A stretch of DNA of 64,000 bases from an uncultured bacterium (GCA_905214715.1 CAJMMT010000006.1:79490-143489), one strand, 5' to 3'. Counted from the first letter of the stretch, positions 33,932-43,453 are shown. Numbers and translations: made by a program. Notes: generated by a model from the sequence alone, not told the origin.

Positions 33932-36900
33932 TTAATATGTCGACACTTTCGCCACTCTATGTCCATCACTGATAATATAAAAACCGGAAGGCAAATCATA
34001 CCTGTCTACAGCTGTTTCCTGAACCCTACTTAATCTAAGGACACCGTCAGAACCATATATCTTGATTTCGCTTCCGGGAGCTGCAGATATCGCGACGCTT
34101 CCATCATTCACGAATACCCATCCATCATGAACCGCCTCAACGGAATTCATGCCGGACGCATTGTCATATTTTATTGAAACATCAGATGATAACCGAGACT
34201 CTCTGCCTGCATCATATAAAGCACTTACTGCGTAAGAGTAAATCTGACCGGCGAGAACTTCCGTATCTGAAAAATCTGTTTTATCCTTAGGCAAAGTCGC
34301 GATGCACTTACCGTTTCTCCACACCCTGTAACCACTTACGGCAACCTGTTCCGGAGACATTCCATATTTACGGAAAGATACATCATCGATCATGAGCAAC
34401 TGTTTGTCATAAGAAACTCCATGAATAGCCATGTAGCGTGTTCCTTCCGGCAAATAGAACTCATAATGGGTCCACTGAGCCGGTACTTCGGCAACAGACT
34501 GAATAAGTCTGAAACTCTCCGGATCTGTGTCTGACGAAGATGCCAGCACTTCGAATGATTCCAAATATTGGTTCTGACCAGCATCGGCGAGGAACGAAGA
34601 AGCCCAGAGAGATGCAATCTGCGGACCTCCATACAATTCGGGAGTTATAGCCCAGTCATCGCTTTTCACGTATACCGAACCTATCATGGAATACATAGAC
34701 CATAGACTCTTGTTTCCGGTGTGAGCCTTGAATCTTGTGCCATCGTTAGGATAATTGAGTTGAGGATGAGTATCATCGGCCACGAAAAACGATTGCTGGC
34801 CACTGACTGGCAGTTCCTTTTTACCAAAACCTCCTATTGTGGCACGGTCCAGGTCGATGAAAGTCCAGTTATCAACTTCTGAGCCCCACGAACGGGAGCT
34901 TTCGAACGATTCCGTATCAGCCATGGGAGCGGCCAACGATAAATCGGGCGTATCCCAGGAAAGTTCCACACCATTGGTGGAAGATATGGCTTTCAAATCC
35001 TCAGGTGCAGGCAAGCCACTGCGTACACACATTATCTCCATTTCCGAAGTGGAATCATCCGAACTAATCAAATCTTCAGGCGCCTCCAACACACCGCGCA
35101 ACCTGACCGATTCGGCAGCGGCACGCGACAGAGTGTGCTTGAACGTTACCAACGCTATATCATCAGGGTTCAGCGCAGGTCCATCCACATTTCCAACCAC
35201 ACGTTCATCTTCATACAGATAGGCCTTGAATCCCTCGATTCTATTTTTACCGGAATTGCGCACTTTGAAATTAACCGGGAACTCAACTTCAGGCTCAACC
35301 CAAGGCTGGACATCGAGTTCAAGAGCAGTCAGATTATGCTCCGAATCGGTATCGACACGAAGATTGTCGACATGAACGTAGATCGATGTCACGACAGTAG
35401 CTTCCAAACGTAAACGAACAGTTTTCCCTTCATATTCGGTGAGGGGTACGATTACCTTATTCCAGCATCGTGACGGTCCTGTTTCTCCTATCACCACACT
35501 CTTGACATCCACGAATTTCTCAGCTTCGTCAGACCAGACTTTGACGGCGATCACATTCTCATTGTCTTTACCGTTATCTCCCACATAATTGTAAACCCAG
35601 AAGCTGAACGCCGGAGCGGAGATACGCGACAAATCGATTTTACCGGTAAACATTGCAACCGGTTCATCCATAAGCACATTATCCAGACCCATCATGCCAT
35701 TGTCTCCATCCTGAGGATCCACATCTCTTCCGTTATAGCTGAAACCGCCTACAATCTGCCATGTATCTCCTACGCTGTTTTCGGTCGTACCTATAATATG
35801 GGAAGCGCTCTTGGAAGCAAACGACTCGGCCCAAGGAGCTTTATCAGGCACACCGACCGGCACCAATATCGATTTTGCCGTTTCGCCAACACCAGCATCG
35901 GTAACCACCGCCACTCTATACTGTGCCCAATCCTGAGGCGAAGAAGGTTCACACGCCCTAACGGTCAATGATGTATCCTTCACACCTTTTTTTACCAATT
36001 CTCCATTCCTATCGTATATATTATATGATATATCCGCACCTGTCAGAGATTTACCATCGATATCCTCGTCAGCAGAAGCCCATGTAACGCGGACAGTACC
36101 AAGTTCATCGGTTTCCACAACCTTAACCCACTCCGGAGGGAATCCGAAATTGAAACCAACAAAAACTTTCAATTGCGTCATCTCTCCGCTGCCGGTTTCG
36201 TTATAACAAGCAATTCCGTACGTATGCTCTCCTTTCTCCGGCATAGTATCATCTATAAGCTCTGCGCGACCACCTGGCTCATACTCACCCTCCTGTTTCT
36301 TTATCAACTGACCGTCGCGCCATAGCTCAAGACCTGTTATCGAAAGGAGGGCGTTGCCGGAACGGTCAACAACGGGAAGAAGAAATGAGAACGATGCGGA
36401 ATTATCGCCATCGGCAGCGGCAATGCCTTCCATATCCACGACCGGGCCAGGTGCTTTCCCGGCGATACCCGCACTTAACGCGAACTCCTTAAGGTATAGC
36501 ATACGACCCGACTGCTTAGCCCTGAGGGCTAAATAATATACGCCGGTTTCAGCAGGCTCTATTTTAACCTGATAAGTTTCAAACTCAGATGAATCGAGCA
36601 GTATAGTCTCGAGAACCGTAGTCTCAGACAGTCCAACAGCGTCATTCGTTTGTCCTATAACCAAATCAACCTGTTCTTCAAATCCCGGATTTCCCCGTTT
36701 CAGAGAAAGGGATAGATCATAAGCATGATCCTTCTCAAGTCTCACGGCGGGGCTTATAAGGAAAGATCCTTCAGCCGGTACATTCATTGTTACAAGTCTC
36801 AGACCATTTGAGGTTGAGTACTGGTCAGAAAGATCGTAAGAGTCATTGTTTATCCATTTCCACCCGAATGCAGAGGTCTGGTAGGGAAAAGTCTCAGCGA

Positions 36901-38287
36901 AAGGAGGAGTGATCGTACCGAGAGAAAACGAAGGTGTCTCCGCATAATCCGATTCAAGGCCTGCGGCAACGGCACTTATGCGGTAGCGATATTCCGTTCT
37001 GTCCTCAGGTTCGGCTATCGATTGGCTCCATCCGGAAGAGTCGGCTGTATAGACCTCGCCATCGGGTAGACGCGTTATTTTGTAATACATGGAACCACGG
37101 TCTATTGAACCGCCGTTGACACCTGTGGAAGTAGAAGCTGTCCAGAAAAGTTTTACCGTTCCGTCTTTATATGTGATTCTCGGACTGCCCGGAGCTTTAG
37201 GGATGTCCGGACCCACATATTGAGTTATCTTGGAACGCGGACCGATGCCAGCATCATTAGAAAAATACAATGAGAAACAGTATTTCCCTGCTGATTCCAA
37301 TGATACAGGAACCGATATAAAACCATCTTCATAGCTCGTTGTTCCTGTAGCTATCTCTTTTCCATTCGCTAATATATGATACATCAGCGATTTATCCAAC
37401 AGCGGTTCTCCTCCATAACTTTTTTGAGGGGCTCGGAATCTTATCGACCCGTCCAGAGAAGACCCGGAGAAATTCAAAGAGGGATTTCCCGATGCCTCGG
37501 GAGCCGCAGACTCATAGGTTCTCGGGAAATAAAGGCCACATACCTGTTCATTGTTTTCCAACACATATTGTTTCTCAACATTGGCAGAAACCAGATTCAC
37601 CGTATATATGGCACTTTCGTTTTCTCCCACCACACTGAAGTACATAATATCTGTTTCCGGATCTATCGCACCTCCGGTAATTGCCATTGTAGTCAACCCG
37701 GTATCACCAACGAGGGTCGTTTGGCCGGTAAGCGTATCCACAGTGAGAAGCCTTCCTAACCAGTCTATGGCATAAAGCGTACCCTTGGAATCAAAATCCA
37801 TAGCAGCGAAAGCGACTTCCATATTGCAAATCGGGTCAGGAAGAAAATATCCGAAACGATACTTCCCGAATACATATCCTTCTCCATCCGGGTTCATGAA
37901 GCACCCATACGCTTCATCTTTATAATAATTATAGGCGATGTCGGTAGCCACATTTGCAACCGTGCCATTGGGGAAAGAATCCTCAACCCCCCATGTCTTT
38001 AAGGAGTAAGACGTTCTCTCAACCACAGGCAATCCGCCGATTTCCTCATATCTTACGGCATAATAGTAATTGTCGTTGGCCACACCACCACCGTTGGCAT
38101 ACACATTCCGTTTTAACTGTTCCGGCGCATACTCATCCAGCCCGAACCGGTACAGACCGGCCGACTGAGATGGATAAGAAACCGAAGCATGAAAACAAGT
38201 GCCACCATAGGCCTGGATACCTGAAAGCGCGATGACCGCACTCGCGAGGTATCTTCCGTACCAAAAAATGTGTTTTGATTGTTTCAT
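33932..38287 (-). CDS. Very large secreted protein with adhesin-like domains and a T9SS sorting tail
   Basis: From the ATG at 38287 this is a 1451-residue protein with a signal peptide (KQSKHIFWYGRYLASAVIAL). The first about 270 residues look like beta-propeller blades (MDFDSKGTLYAIDWLGRLLT). Several fibronectin type III-like modules follow, interleaved with three jelly-roll regions of the cleaved-adhesin/choice-of-anchor J type. The last about 70 residues (from FVNDGSVAI to the end, with YDLPSGFYII) resemble the type A sorting domain that directs proteins through the type IX system. It is probably surface-exposed or released; binding target unknown. An upstream start at 38389 adds 34 residues before the signal peptide and would begin upstream of the likely transcription start. 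A divergent regulator is next to it. Confidence 0.8.
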   Translation of the reverse strand: MKQSKHIFWYGRYLASAVIALSGIQAYGGTCFHASVSYPSQSAGLYRFGLDEYAPEQLKRNVYANGGGVANDNYYYAVRYEEIGGLPVVERTSYSLKTWGVEDSFPNGTVANVATDIAYNYYKDEAYGCFMNPDGEGYVFGKYRFGYFLPDPICNMEVAFAAMDFDSKGTLYAIDWLGRLLTVDTLTGQTTLVGDTGLTTMAITGGAIDPETDIMYFSVVGENESAIYTVNLVSANVEKQYVLENNEQVCGLYFPRTYESAAPEASGNPSLNFSGSSLDGSIRFRAPQKSYGGEPLLDKSLMYHILANGKEIATGTTSYEDGFISVPVSLESAGKYCFSLYFSNDAGIGPRSKITQYVGPDIPKAPGSPRITYKDGTVKLFWTASTSTGVNGGSIDRGSMYYKITRLPDGEVYTADSSGWSQSIAEPEDRTEYRYRISAVAAGLESDYAETPSFSLGTITPPFAETFPYQTSAFGWKWINNDSYDLSDQYSTSNGLRLVTMNVPAEGSFLISPAVRLEKDHAYDLSLSLKRGNPGFEEQVDLVIGQTNDAVGLSETTVLETILLDSSEFETYQVKIEPAETGVYYLALRAKQSGRMLYLKEFALSAGIAGKAPGPVVDMEGIAAADGDNSASFSFLLPVVDRSGNALLSITGLELWRDGQLIKKQEGEYEPGGRAELIDDTMPEKGEHTYGIACYNETGSGEMTQLKVFVGFNFGFPPEWVKVVETDELGTVRVTWASADEDIDGKSLTGADISYNIYDRNGELVKKGVKDTSLTVRACEPSSPQDWAQYRVAVVTDAGVGETAKSILVPVGVPDKAPWAESFASKSASHIIGTTENSVGDTWQIVGGFSYNGRDVDPQDGDNGMMGLDNVLMDEPVAMFTGKIDLSRISAPAFSFWVYNYVGDNGKDNENVIAVKVWSDEAEKFVDVKSVVIGETGPSRCWNKVIVPLTEYEGKTVRLRLEATVVTSIYVHVDNLRVDTDSEHNLTALELDVQPWVEPEVEFPVNFKVRNSGKNRIEGFKAYLYEDERVVGNVDGPALNPDDIALVTFKHTLSRAAAESVRLRGVLEAPEDLISSDDSTSEMEIMCVRSGLPAPEDLKAISSTNGVELSWDTPDLSLAAPMADTESFESSRSWGSEVDNWTFIDLDRATIGGFGKKELPVSGQQSFFVADDTHPQLNYPNDGTRFKAHTGNKSLWSMYSMIGSVYVKSDDWAITPELYGGPQIASLWASSFLADAGQNQYLESFEVLASSSDTDPESFRLIQSVAEVPAQWTHYEFYLPEGTRYMAIHGVSYDKQLLMIDDVSFRKYGMSPEQVAVSGYRVWRNGKCIATLPKDKTDFSDTEVLAGQIYSYAVSALYDAGRESRLSSDVSIKYDNASGMNSVEAVHDGWVFVNDGSVAISAAPGSEIKIYGSDGVLRLSRVQETAVDRYDLPSGFYIISDGHRVAKVSTY

Positions 38288-38400
38288 GATTAATTTATAA
38301 AAGTTATACATAATATTGTATTGTTTTCCCACTCGGAATACATAAGGAGAAACCATAATAGCGCCCCTGATATGGGCAGACAGCGACAATTGTCAGCGGA

Positions 38401-38408
38401 CAAATATA
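38401..38408 (-). promoter_or_regulatory. -7 box for the T9SS cargo gene
   Basis: TATATTTG on the minus strand fits the consensus exactly. It predicts a start near 38394 and a leader of about 107 nt. No TTG occurs at the right distance upstream, as would suit an activator-dependent promoter. Confidence 0.45.
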
Positions 38409-38496
38409 CACATTCAAATAGCAACCGAATCACGAATAAATGTTAAAAATTTTAGCTATATTCTTCAATACAAGCAACTTTTTCTTTAATCAAAAT

Positions 38497-38681
38497 GGGA
38501 GACAAACGGGAGACATCAGGCATATGGCTTACATATTATCATGAATATTCATTACCACCGCAATCCACACACTCATCCAGATGAAAAACGCCGATTATAG
38601 TTTCAATCTTTCAAATCACACTGCGGTTTCATTCTCGCCAAGAGGGAGACAATAATAATTTTGGAGGACACAAAGGGGACA
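38497..38681 (+). repeat. GGGAGACA repeats, operator-like
   Basis: Exact GGGAGACA at 38497-38504, 38508-38515 and 38644-38651, with degenerate copies GGAGGACA (38663-38670) and GGGGACA (38675-38681), all on the same strand. The first two are 11 bp apart, one helical turn. One group lies about 105-120 bp upstream of the cargo gene start, the other 58-95 bp upstream of the regulator start. Confidence 0.5.
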
Positions 38682-38703
38682 TTCAATTAGATTTTCATTC
38701 TTA

Positions 38704-38733
38704 TTGAACAACCGACATGTTTTGCTAAATTCG
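38704..38733 (+). promoter_or_regulatory. Promoter of the TPR/HTH regulator
   Basis: TTG (38704-38706), 19 bp, TAAATTCG (38726-38733; one mismatch to TAnnTTTG). The -7 box ends 5 bp before the ATG, so the transcript would have almost no leader. Confidence 0.45.
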
Positions 38734-38738
38734 CGGCT

Positions 38739-40433
38739 ATGAATCGTTTCTCACACATTCCAATTGTAGCGATGGCTGTTTTGGCAGTCCTTATAACGGC
38801 ATGCGACAGGACATCCACACCTGCGCACTCATACTGGCCGGAGATCTCTTCGGATTTTGATTCGACATGCGACGCACTGGAGAATTCCTATCTGCATCCC
38901 TCAGGCATGGGGCTCAGAGACTCTCTTACGCATTTGATTTCTTCATCGGAAATGAATTCAGGAATCCATGAAAAAATGATAGCCAATTATTGGAAAGCTC
39001 GACTGGCATTTCACAAGAACAGGATGCATGAAGCATTGTCAATAATCGACAGCTCCATAGCCAATATATCCACTTTGCCGAAAGAGATGAAACAACAGAT
39101 GGAATATGTATCCTACAGGCTTGCATCTCTCAAAAGTGCCCTTCCCATAGTAAAGAGAGAGAAAGCTTACGAACTATCATGCCAAGGCCTTGAGTACTTT
39201 GAATCCATCGGAGATTCCCTTATGATAGGATCCACACTCGTGAACCTCGGAAATATAATGTGGTATCTGGGAGACAATGTTCCTGCCCGCAGATATTACC
39301 TTCGCGCAGATTCTGTTTTCACAAGTCCCAGATATGCATTCCATCACCTAAGAAATAAACTCAATATAGTAAACGTAACAGAAAACAATGGATCAAATAC
39401 CGAACGTGATTCCATATTGCAACTTATAATCAACTCTCCTGTCGCACAGGCCGATTCCGCTTTCTACCATCTGCTTCTCAAAAACACATATAACTCCACA
39501 CATGATCTTTCAACACTGAAAAAAGCATACAACTATGCAAAATTCGAGGGCTCTGATCCCGGTACAGTGGCCTCTTACAGCGCAGCCATCGCAGACCACA
39601 TGATTGGAGGATATCCCGATGATTCGGTAAGACTATATGCCACACAGGCATTCAAAGAAATAGAAAAGGTAACAGACAATTATTCAAGAGGACAGATATA
39701 CAATGCCATGGCGTATCTGGCATATATCGACAAGAACCTTGACAATGCGATTAATTTCGACCGTGAATTCGTCGATGCCCGCATAGAACTTGAGCGCGAA
39801 CGAAATTCAATCGAGATAGTGAAATCAGAAATGAGAAAAGACTATGAAAAGAAACAAGCAGAAAGTCTGCTCAAGAAACAGAAAGAACGATTGACTTGGA
39901 TTATCTTATGCAGCGTCATGGCGTTGGTGGTAGTGGTGACTGCAACGGCAAATTACTTCAGAACTCAAAGAAATAAAATTACACGTCAACGCACCATGAA
40001 TCTATTGAACAAGAGCAGAAACGAACTTAGCGCCAGCATTATGGCAATTCAAGAAAAGGACATGATGATAAAATCCCTCGTAGAACGCATAGACTCTCTT
40101 TGTGATGAAGGGAAAATCAGCATGGATTCAGCATCCGAGATAGCCAATGAAGTGCGTAAAAATCTAAATCCGGGAATAGAGCAAGCCAAGTTCGATAAAC
40201 TCCACAGCACACTCCACCCCGAGTACATGGAACGGATAAAGAAAAGATACCCTAATCTTACAGAAGGACAGACACGACTCGCGGCCTATATATCCATGGG
40301 ACTTACAACCCGGCAAATATCGGAACTCATGGGAATAAGTTACGATTCGGTGAAAAAAAACCGGCTGCGCATGCGCAGCCGGTTGAATCTGCCTCGTGAG
40401 GTATCTCTTGAAGAAGCTCTTACGGTCGACTGA
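38739..40433 (+). CDS. Membrane-spanning TPR regulator with C-terminal LuxR-like HTH
   Basis: A 564-residue one-component regulator. The N-terminus has a lipoprotein-type signal (VLAVLITAC). A long helical region of TPR-like repeats (about 50-370) should lie in the periplasm. One membrane helix spans about 385-407 (LTWIILCSVMALVVVVTATA), and a coiled coil and a LuxR/GerE-like HTH (about 500-550, LTEGQTRLAAYISMGLTTRQ) lie in the cytoplasm. The family is common in Bacteroidetes, where members sit beside the genes they control; the divergent T9SS cargo gene is the obvious candidate. The codons for residues 541-549 double as the terminator of the convergent gene. It ends 4 bp from that gene. Confidence 0.8.
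   Translation: MNRFSHIPIVAMAVLAVLITACDRTSTPAHSYWPEISSDFDSTCDALENSYLHPSGMGLRDSLTHLISSSEMNSGIHEKMIANYWKARLAFHKNRMHEALSIIDSSIANISTLPKEMKQQMEYVSYRLASLKSALPIVKREKAYELSCQGLEYFESIGDSLMIGSTLVNLGNIMWYLGDNVPARRYYLRADSVFTSPRYAFHHLRNKLNIVNVTENNGSNTERDSILQLIINSPVAQADSAFYHLLLKNTYNSTHDLSTLKKAYNYAKFEGSDPGTVASYSAAIADHMIGGYPDDSVRLYATQAFKEIEKVTDNYSRGQIYNAMAYLAYIDKNLDNAINFDREFVDARIELERERNSIEIVKSEMRKDYEKKQAESLLKKQKERLTWIILCSVMALVVVVTATANYFRTQRNKITRQRTMNLLNKSRNELSASIMAIQEKDMMIKSLVERIDSLCDEGKISMDSASEIANEVRKNLNPGIEQAKFDKLHSTLHPEYMERIKKRYPNLTEGQTRLAAYISMGLTTRQISELMGISYDSVKKNRLRMRSRLNLPREVSLEEALTVD
40353..40384 (-). terminator. Terminator of the Bax-inhibitor-like gene inside the opposing HTH codons
   Basis: A perfect 26-bp palindrome (40359-40384, ends AACCGGCTGCG/CGCAGCCGGTT, centre CATG) is followed on the minus strand by six further Ts (eight counting the stem end). 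It lies 54 nt after the stop of the minus-strand gene and inside the regulator reading frame. Confidence 0.75.
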
Positions 40434-40437
40434 AGAT

Positions 40438-41163
40438 TCAGTCCCGGCTTCCACCGAATATGCGTAACAGAAAGAGGAAAAGGTTTATAAAGTCGAGATA
40501 AAGATTCATCGCGCTCATTGTGGCCAGCTTGTCGGCGAGCTGGGGATCGAGATTTGCCGCGGCGATACGCTTGGTCTGCTGAGTGTCCCATGCGGTGAGA
40601 CCTACGAACAACAGAACGCCAACTATGGAAATTACCCATTCAAGGCCACTGCTTTTCAGGAATATGTTTACCACTATGGCGATAACCAACCCCCACAACG
40701 CCATATAAAGAAACGAACCTACACGCGAAAGATCAGATTTGGTAAAATAACCATATACCGACATAGCTCCGAATGTCCCTGCGGTTATAAAGAATGTATA
40801 AGCGATGGTTCCGAGCTTGTAAACAAGGAATATAGGAGCCAACCACGCACCCATAAGCGCTGAATAGATACAGAAGCATCCAAGGACCGCACCTGAGCTC
40901 ATGGTCATAAGTTTTGCCGGTAATATCCATGCCATTGCAAGAACGGCTATAAGGATACCCCAGAATACAATCTGGTTGCCAAGCACGAAAGTGATGGCTG
41001 TAGGACTCGAAGCTATCCCGAGAGCCACAAAGGCTGTTATGAGCATACCGATGAACATGCGCACATATACGCGTTTCATAACAGCATTCACCTGGCGCAC
41101 CACAGCACTGCCTCCACTATACGGAGGAGGCGTGGTATTGAACTGAGAATTGTAATTGTCCAT
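40438..41163 (-). CDS. Bax inhibitor-1/YccA family membrane protein
   Basis: A 241-residue protein with seven predicted membrane helices and the conserved Asp-rich C-terminal part (GLTAWDTQQTKRI and ATMSAMNLYLDFINLFLFLL) of the BI-1/YccA family. Bacterial members act in membrane-protein quality control or as pH-sensitive calcium channels; the role here is not known. The start MDNYNSQFNTTPPP at 41163 is preferred over an ATG 33 nt upstream because the extra residues (FYKIKNKYT) are not part of the family. It follows argS by 38 bp and may share its transcript. Confidence 0.9.
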   Translation of the reverse strand: MDNYNSQFNTTPPPYSGGSAVVRQVNAVMKRVYVRMFIGMLITAFVALGIASSPTAITFVLGNQIVFWGILIAVLAMAWILPAKLMTMSSGAVLGCFCIYSALMGAWLAPIFLVYKLGTIAYTFFITAGTFGAMSVYGYFTKSDLSRVGSFLYMALWGLVIAIVVNIFLKSSGLEWVISIVGVLLFVGLTAWDTQQTKRIAAANLDPQLADKLATMSAMNLYLDFINLFLFLLRIFGGSRD

Positions 41164-41201
41164 TGTATATTTATTTTTGATTTTATAAAACCACAAGCAC
41201 C

Positions 41202-42983
41202 TTACATGCGTTCAGGCATTTCCATGCCGAGCAGAGATACCGCGCTCTTAAGAGTGCGGGCCGTAGTGGCCGACAGGAGCAGTCTCATATCGCGTACTTC
41301 ATCATTTTCTTCCTTAAGGATAGAATAGTCATGATAAAACTGATTATATTCCTTGGCGAGATCGTAAGCATAGTTGGCTATGAGAGCCGGCGAATAAGTG
41401 CGTCCGGCATCGGCCACGACACCCGGGAAATCAGCTATCTTCTGAATGAGAGCGACCTCTTTGTCGTTGGGCACTGCATCGGGACGCAATCCGAAGACAT
41501 TCTCCACACCGGAACGACGTATCACCGACTGAATACGGGCATAGGTGTACTGCAGGAACGGCCCGGTATTACCGTTGAAGTCTATCGATTCCTCAGGATT
41601 AAACAGCATATTCTTGCGCGGGTCTACCTTAAGCAGGAAATACTTAAGAGCTCCGAGACCAACCATGCGCGAAACCTCCGCTGCCTCTGCGGAATCCATA
41701 TCCTTGAAACGGTCTGCCGAAGCTTCGGTAGCCGAAGCCACCATACTTGCCATGAGGTCGTCGGCATCCACCACAGTGCCCTCACGCGATTTCATCTTGC
41801 CGTTTGGCAACTCCACCATACCATATGAGAAGTGTGTAAGGTCTTTGCCCCATTTGAAGCCAAGGCGGTCAAGAAGCAAAGCCAACACCTGAAAATGATA
41901 GTTCTGTTCGTTACCTACAACATATATCATCTTATCAATAGGGAAATCGCGATAACGAAGCTTTGCGGTACCTATATCCTGAGTCATATATACCGACGTA
42001 CCATCGGAGCGGAGCAACAGTTTATGGTCAAGCCCTTCTTCTGTCAGATCGGCCCATACCGAGCCATCCTCCTTACGATACATCTTCCCCTCTTCAAGAC
42101 CTTTGAGCACCAGATCTTTTCCTTCAAGGTAAGTCTGCGATTCGTAGTAAATTTTGTCAAAATCCACTCCGAGCTGCCGATATGTCTCATCAAAACCGGC
42201 ATACACCCATGAGTTCATGGTTTCCCACAAATGACGCACATCCTTGTCTCCTGCCTCCCATTTACGCAACATCTCGTGAGCCTCCGCCATTAGAGTGGAT
42301 TTCTTTTCGGCTTCCTCTTTCGAGATATTCTCACGCTCCATTATTTCGGCAACCTCGGCGCGGTAATGCTTATCGAAAGCCACATAGCAATCACCTATAA
42401 GATGGTCGCCTTTCTGACCGGTAGATTCAGGAGTGGCGCCATTGCCCCACTTCTGCCACGCAAGCATCGACTTGCAGATATGTATGCCGCGGTCGTTCAC
42501 TATATTGGTCTTGACCACACGATTGCCATTTGCCTTAAGAATCTGCGAAAGGGAATAGCCGAGCAGATTGTTGCGCACATGTCCCAGATGCAGAGGTTTG
42601 TTCGTATTTGGCGAGGAGTACTCGACCATTACCAAAGGAGAAGTATCGGAAACCTTACGGAACCCGAATTCAGGATTTTCCGCGGCCGCCTCAAGGGTAT
42701 GCATCCAGAAAGCAGGATCGATACTTATATTCAGGAATCCTTTTATTACATTAAAAGCCGAAACAGCCTCAACATTCTCCACCAGCCATTCCCCTATCTG
42801 GCGGCCTGTGTCTTCAGGACTTTTGCGGGCCGCCTTTACAAAGGGGAAGACCATAACGGTAAGATTACCTTCAAATTCCTTTTTCGTAGCCGAGGGAGAT
42901 ATCTTTTCGGGGGGAACGTCCAAACCATAGAGTTTTTTTACGGCATCAGACACACCCTGAGAAACGATATTGTCGATATTCAT
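41202..42983 (-). CDS. argS: Arginyl-tRNA synthetase
   Basis: A 593-residue class I synthetase charging tRNA-Arg. It has the N-terminal Add1 domain (about 1-105), the HIGH-type motif as HLGHVRNNLLG, the KMSKS-region variant KMKSREGTVVDADDL and the C-terminal DALR anticodon-binding domain. Length is normal. It is separated from the upstream HU gene by about 200 bp containing a hairpin. Confidence 0.97.
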   Translation of the reverse strand: MNIDNIVSQGVSDAVKKLYGLDVPPEKISPSATKKEFEGNLTVMVFPFVKAARKSPEDTGRQIGEWLVENVEAVSAFNVIKGFLNISIDPAFWMHTLEAAAENPEFGFRKVSDTSPLVMVEYSSPNTNKPLHLGHVRNNLLGYSLSQILKANGNRVVKTNIVNDRGIHICKSMLAWQKWGNGATPESTGQKGDHLIGDCYVAFDKHYRAEVAEIMERENISKEEAEKKSTLMAEAHEMLRKWEAGDKDVRHLWETMNSWVYAGFDETYRQLGVDFDKIYYESQTYLEGKDLVLKGLEEGKMYRKEDGSVWADLTEEGLDHKLLLRSDGTSVYMTQDIGTAKLRYRDFPIDKMIYVVGNEQNYHFQVLALLLDRLGFKWGKDLTHFSYGMVELPNGKMKSREGTVVDADDLMASMVASATEASADRFKDMDSAEAAEVSRMVGLGALKYFLLKVDPRKNMLFNPEESIDFNGNTGPFLQYTYARIQSVIRRSGVENVFGLRPDAVPNDKEVALIQKIADFPGVVADAGRTYSPALIANYAYDLAKEYNQFYHDYSILKEENDEVRDMRLLLSATTARTLKSAVSLLGMEMPERM

Positions 42984-43142
42984 CTTATAATTATATATTA
43001 TATAAGTAGTTACTTTAAATAAACAGCAATTGTCCCACTCCGGTTTTCACCACGGGCAACTTTTTCCGTGCTATTTACCCAAATGAATAACGTACAAACA
43101 GACCTTTTAAGTATAGAGGAGAGCACTTGCTTCCATAACAGA

Positions 43143-43169
43143 ACGGCCCCCGCCAATGGCAGGAGCCGT
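43143..43169 (-). terminator. Hairpin after the HU gene
   Basis: On the minus strand ACGGCTCCTGCC (43169-43158) pairs with GGCGGGGGCCGT (43154-43143) over 12 bp with two G-T pairs, 21 nt past the HU stop. The U-run is poor, so this is a tentative terminator. Confidence 0.45.
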
Positions 43170-43189
43170 ATGCCTTGCGAAACGGCAGA

Positions 43190-43453
43190 TTATTTTCCGA
43201 GTTCAGCAGCAGGTTTGAATTTAACCACTTTGCGGGCCGGAATCTGTATTTTTTCCTTGGTACGGGGATTAATGCCGGTACGTGCCTCTTTCTCCTGAAT
43301 AGAGAAAGTGCCGAACCCTATCAGTTGCACTTTATCTTCATTGGCAAGGGCCTGCTCGATAGATTCGAGGCAAGCATCGAGGGCTGCTTTGGCAGCCACT
43401 TTGTTAAGACCGGCCTTCGCGGCGATCTCATTTACTAAATCAGTCTTGTTCAT
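43190..43453 (-). CDS. HU family DNA-binding protein
   Basis: An 87-residue histone-like protein starting MNKTDLVNEIAAKAG. The DNA-intercalating beta-arm is intact (RTGINPRTKEKIQIPA), with the conserved Asn-Pro. It probably forms dimers that bend and compact DNA. A promoter lies about 130 bp upstream, divergent from the rhomboid gene. Confidence 0.97.
   Translation of the reverse strand: MNKTDLVNEIAAKAGLNKVAAKAALDACLESIEQALANEDKVQLIGFGTFSIQEKEARTGINPRTKEKIQIPARKVVKFKPAAELGK

Larger units (their letters stand above)
38288..38738. other. 451-bp divergent control region
   Basis: No gene. It holds promoter elements for both flanking genes, a GACAATTGTC palindrome (38385-38394) near the start of the leftward transcript, and repeated GGGAGACA-like motifs in two groups. 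The layout is that of a regulator/target intergenic region. Confidence 0.6.
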
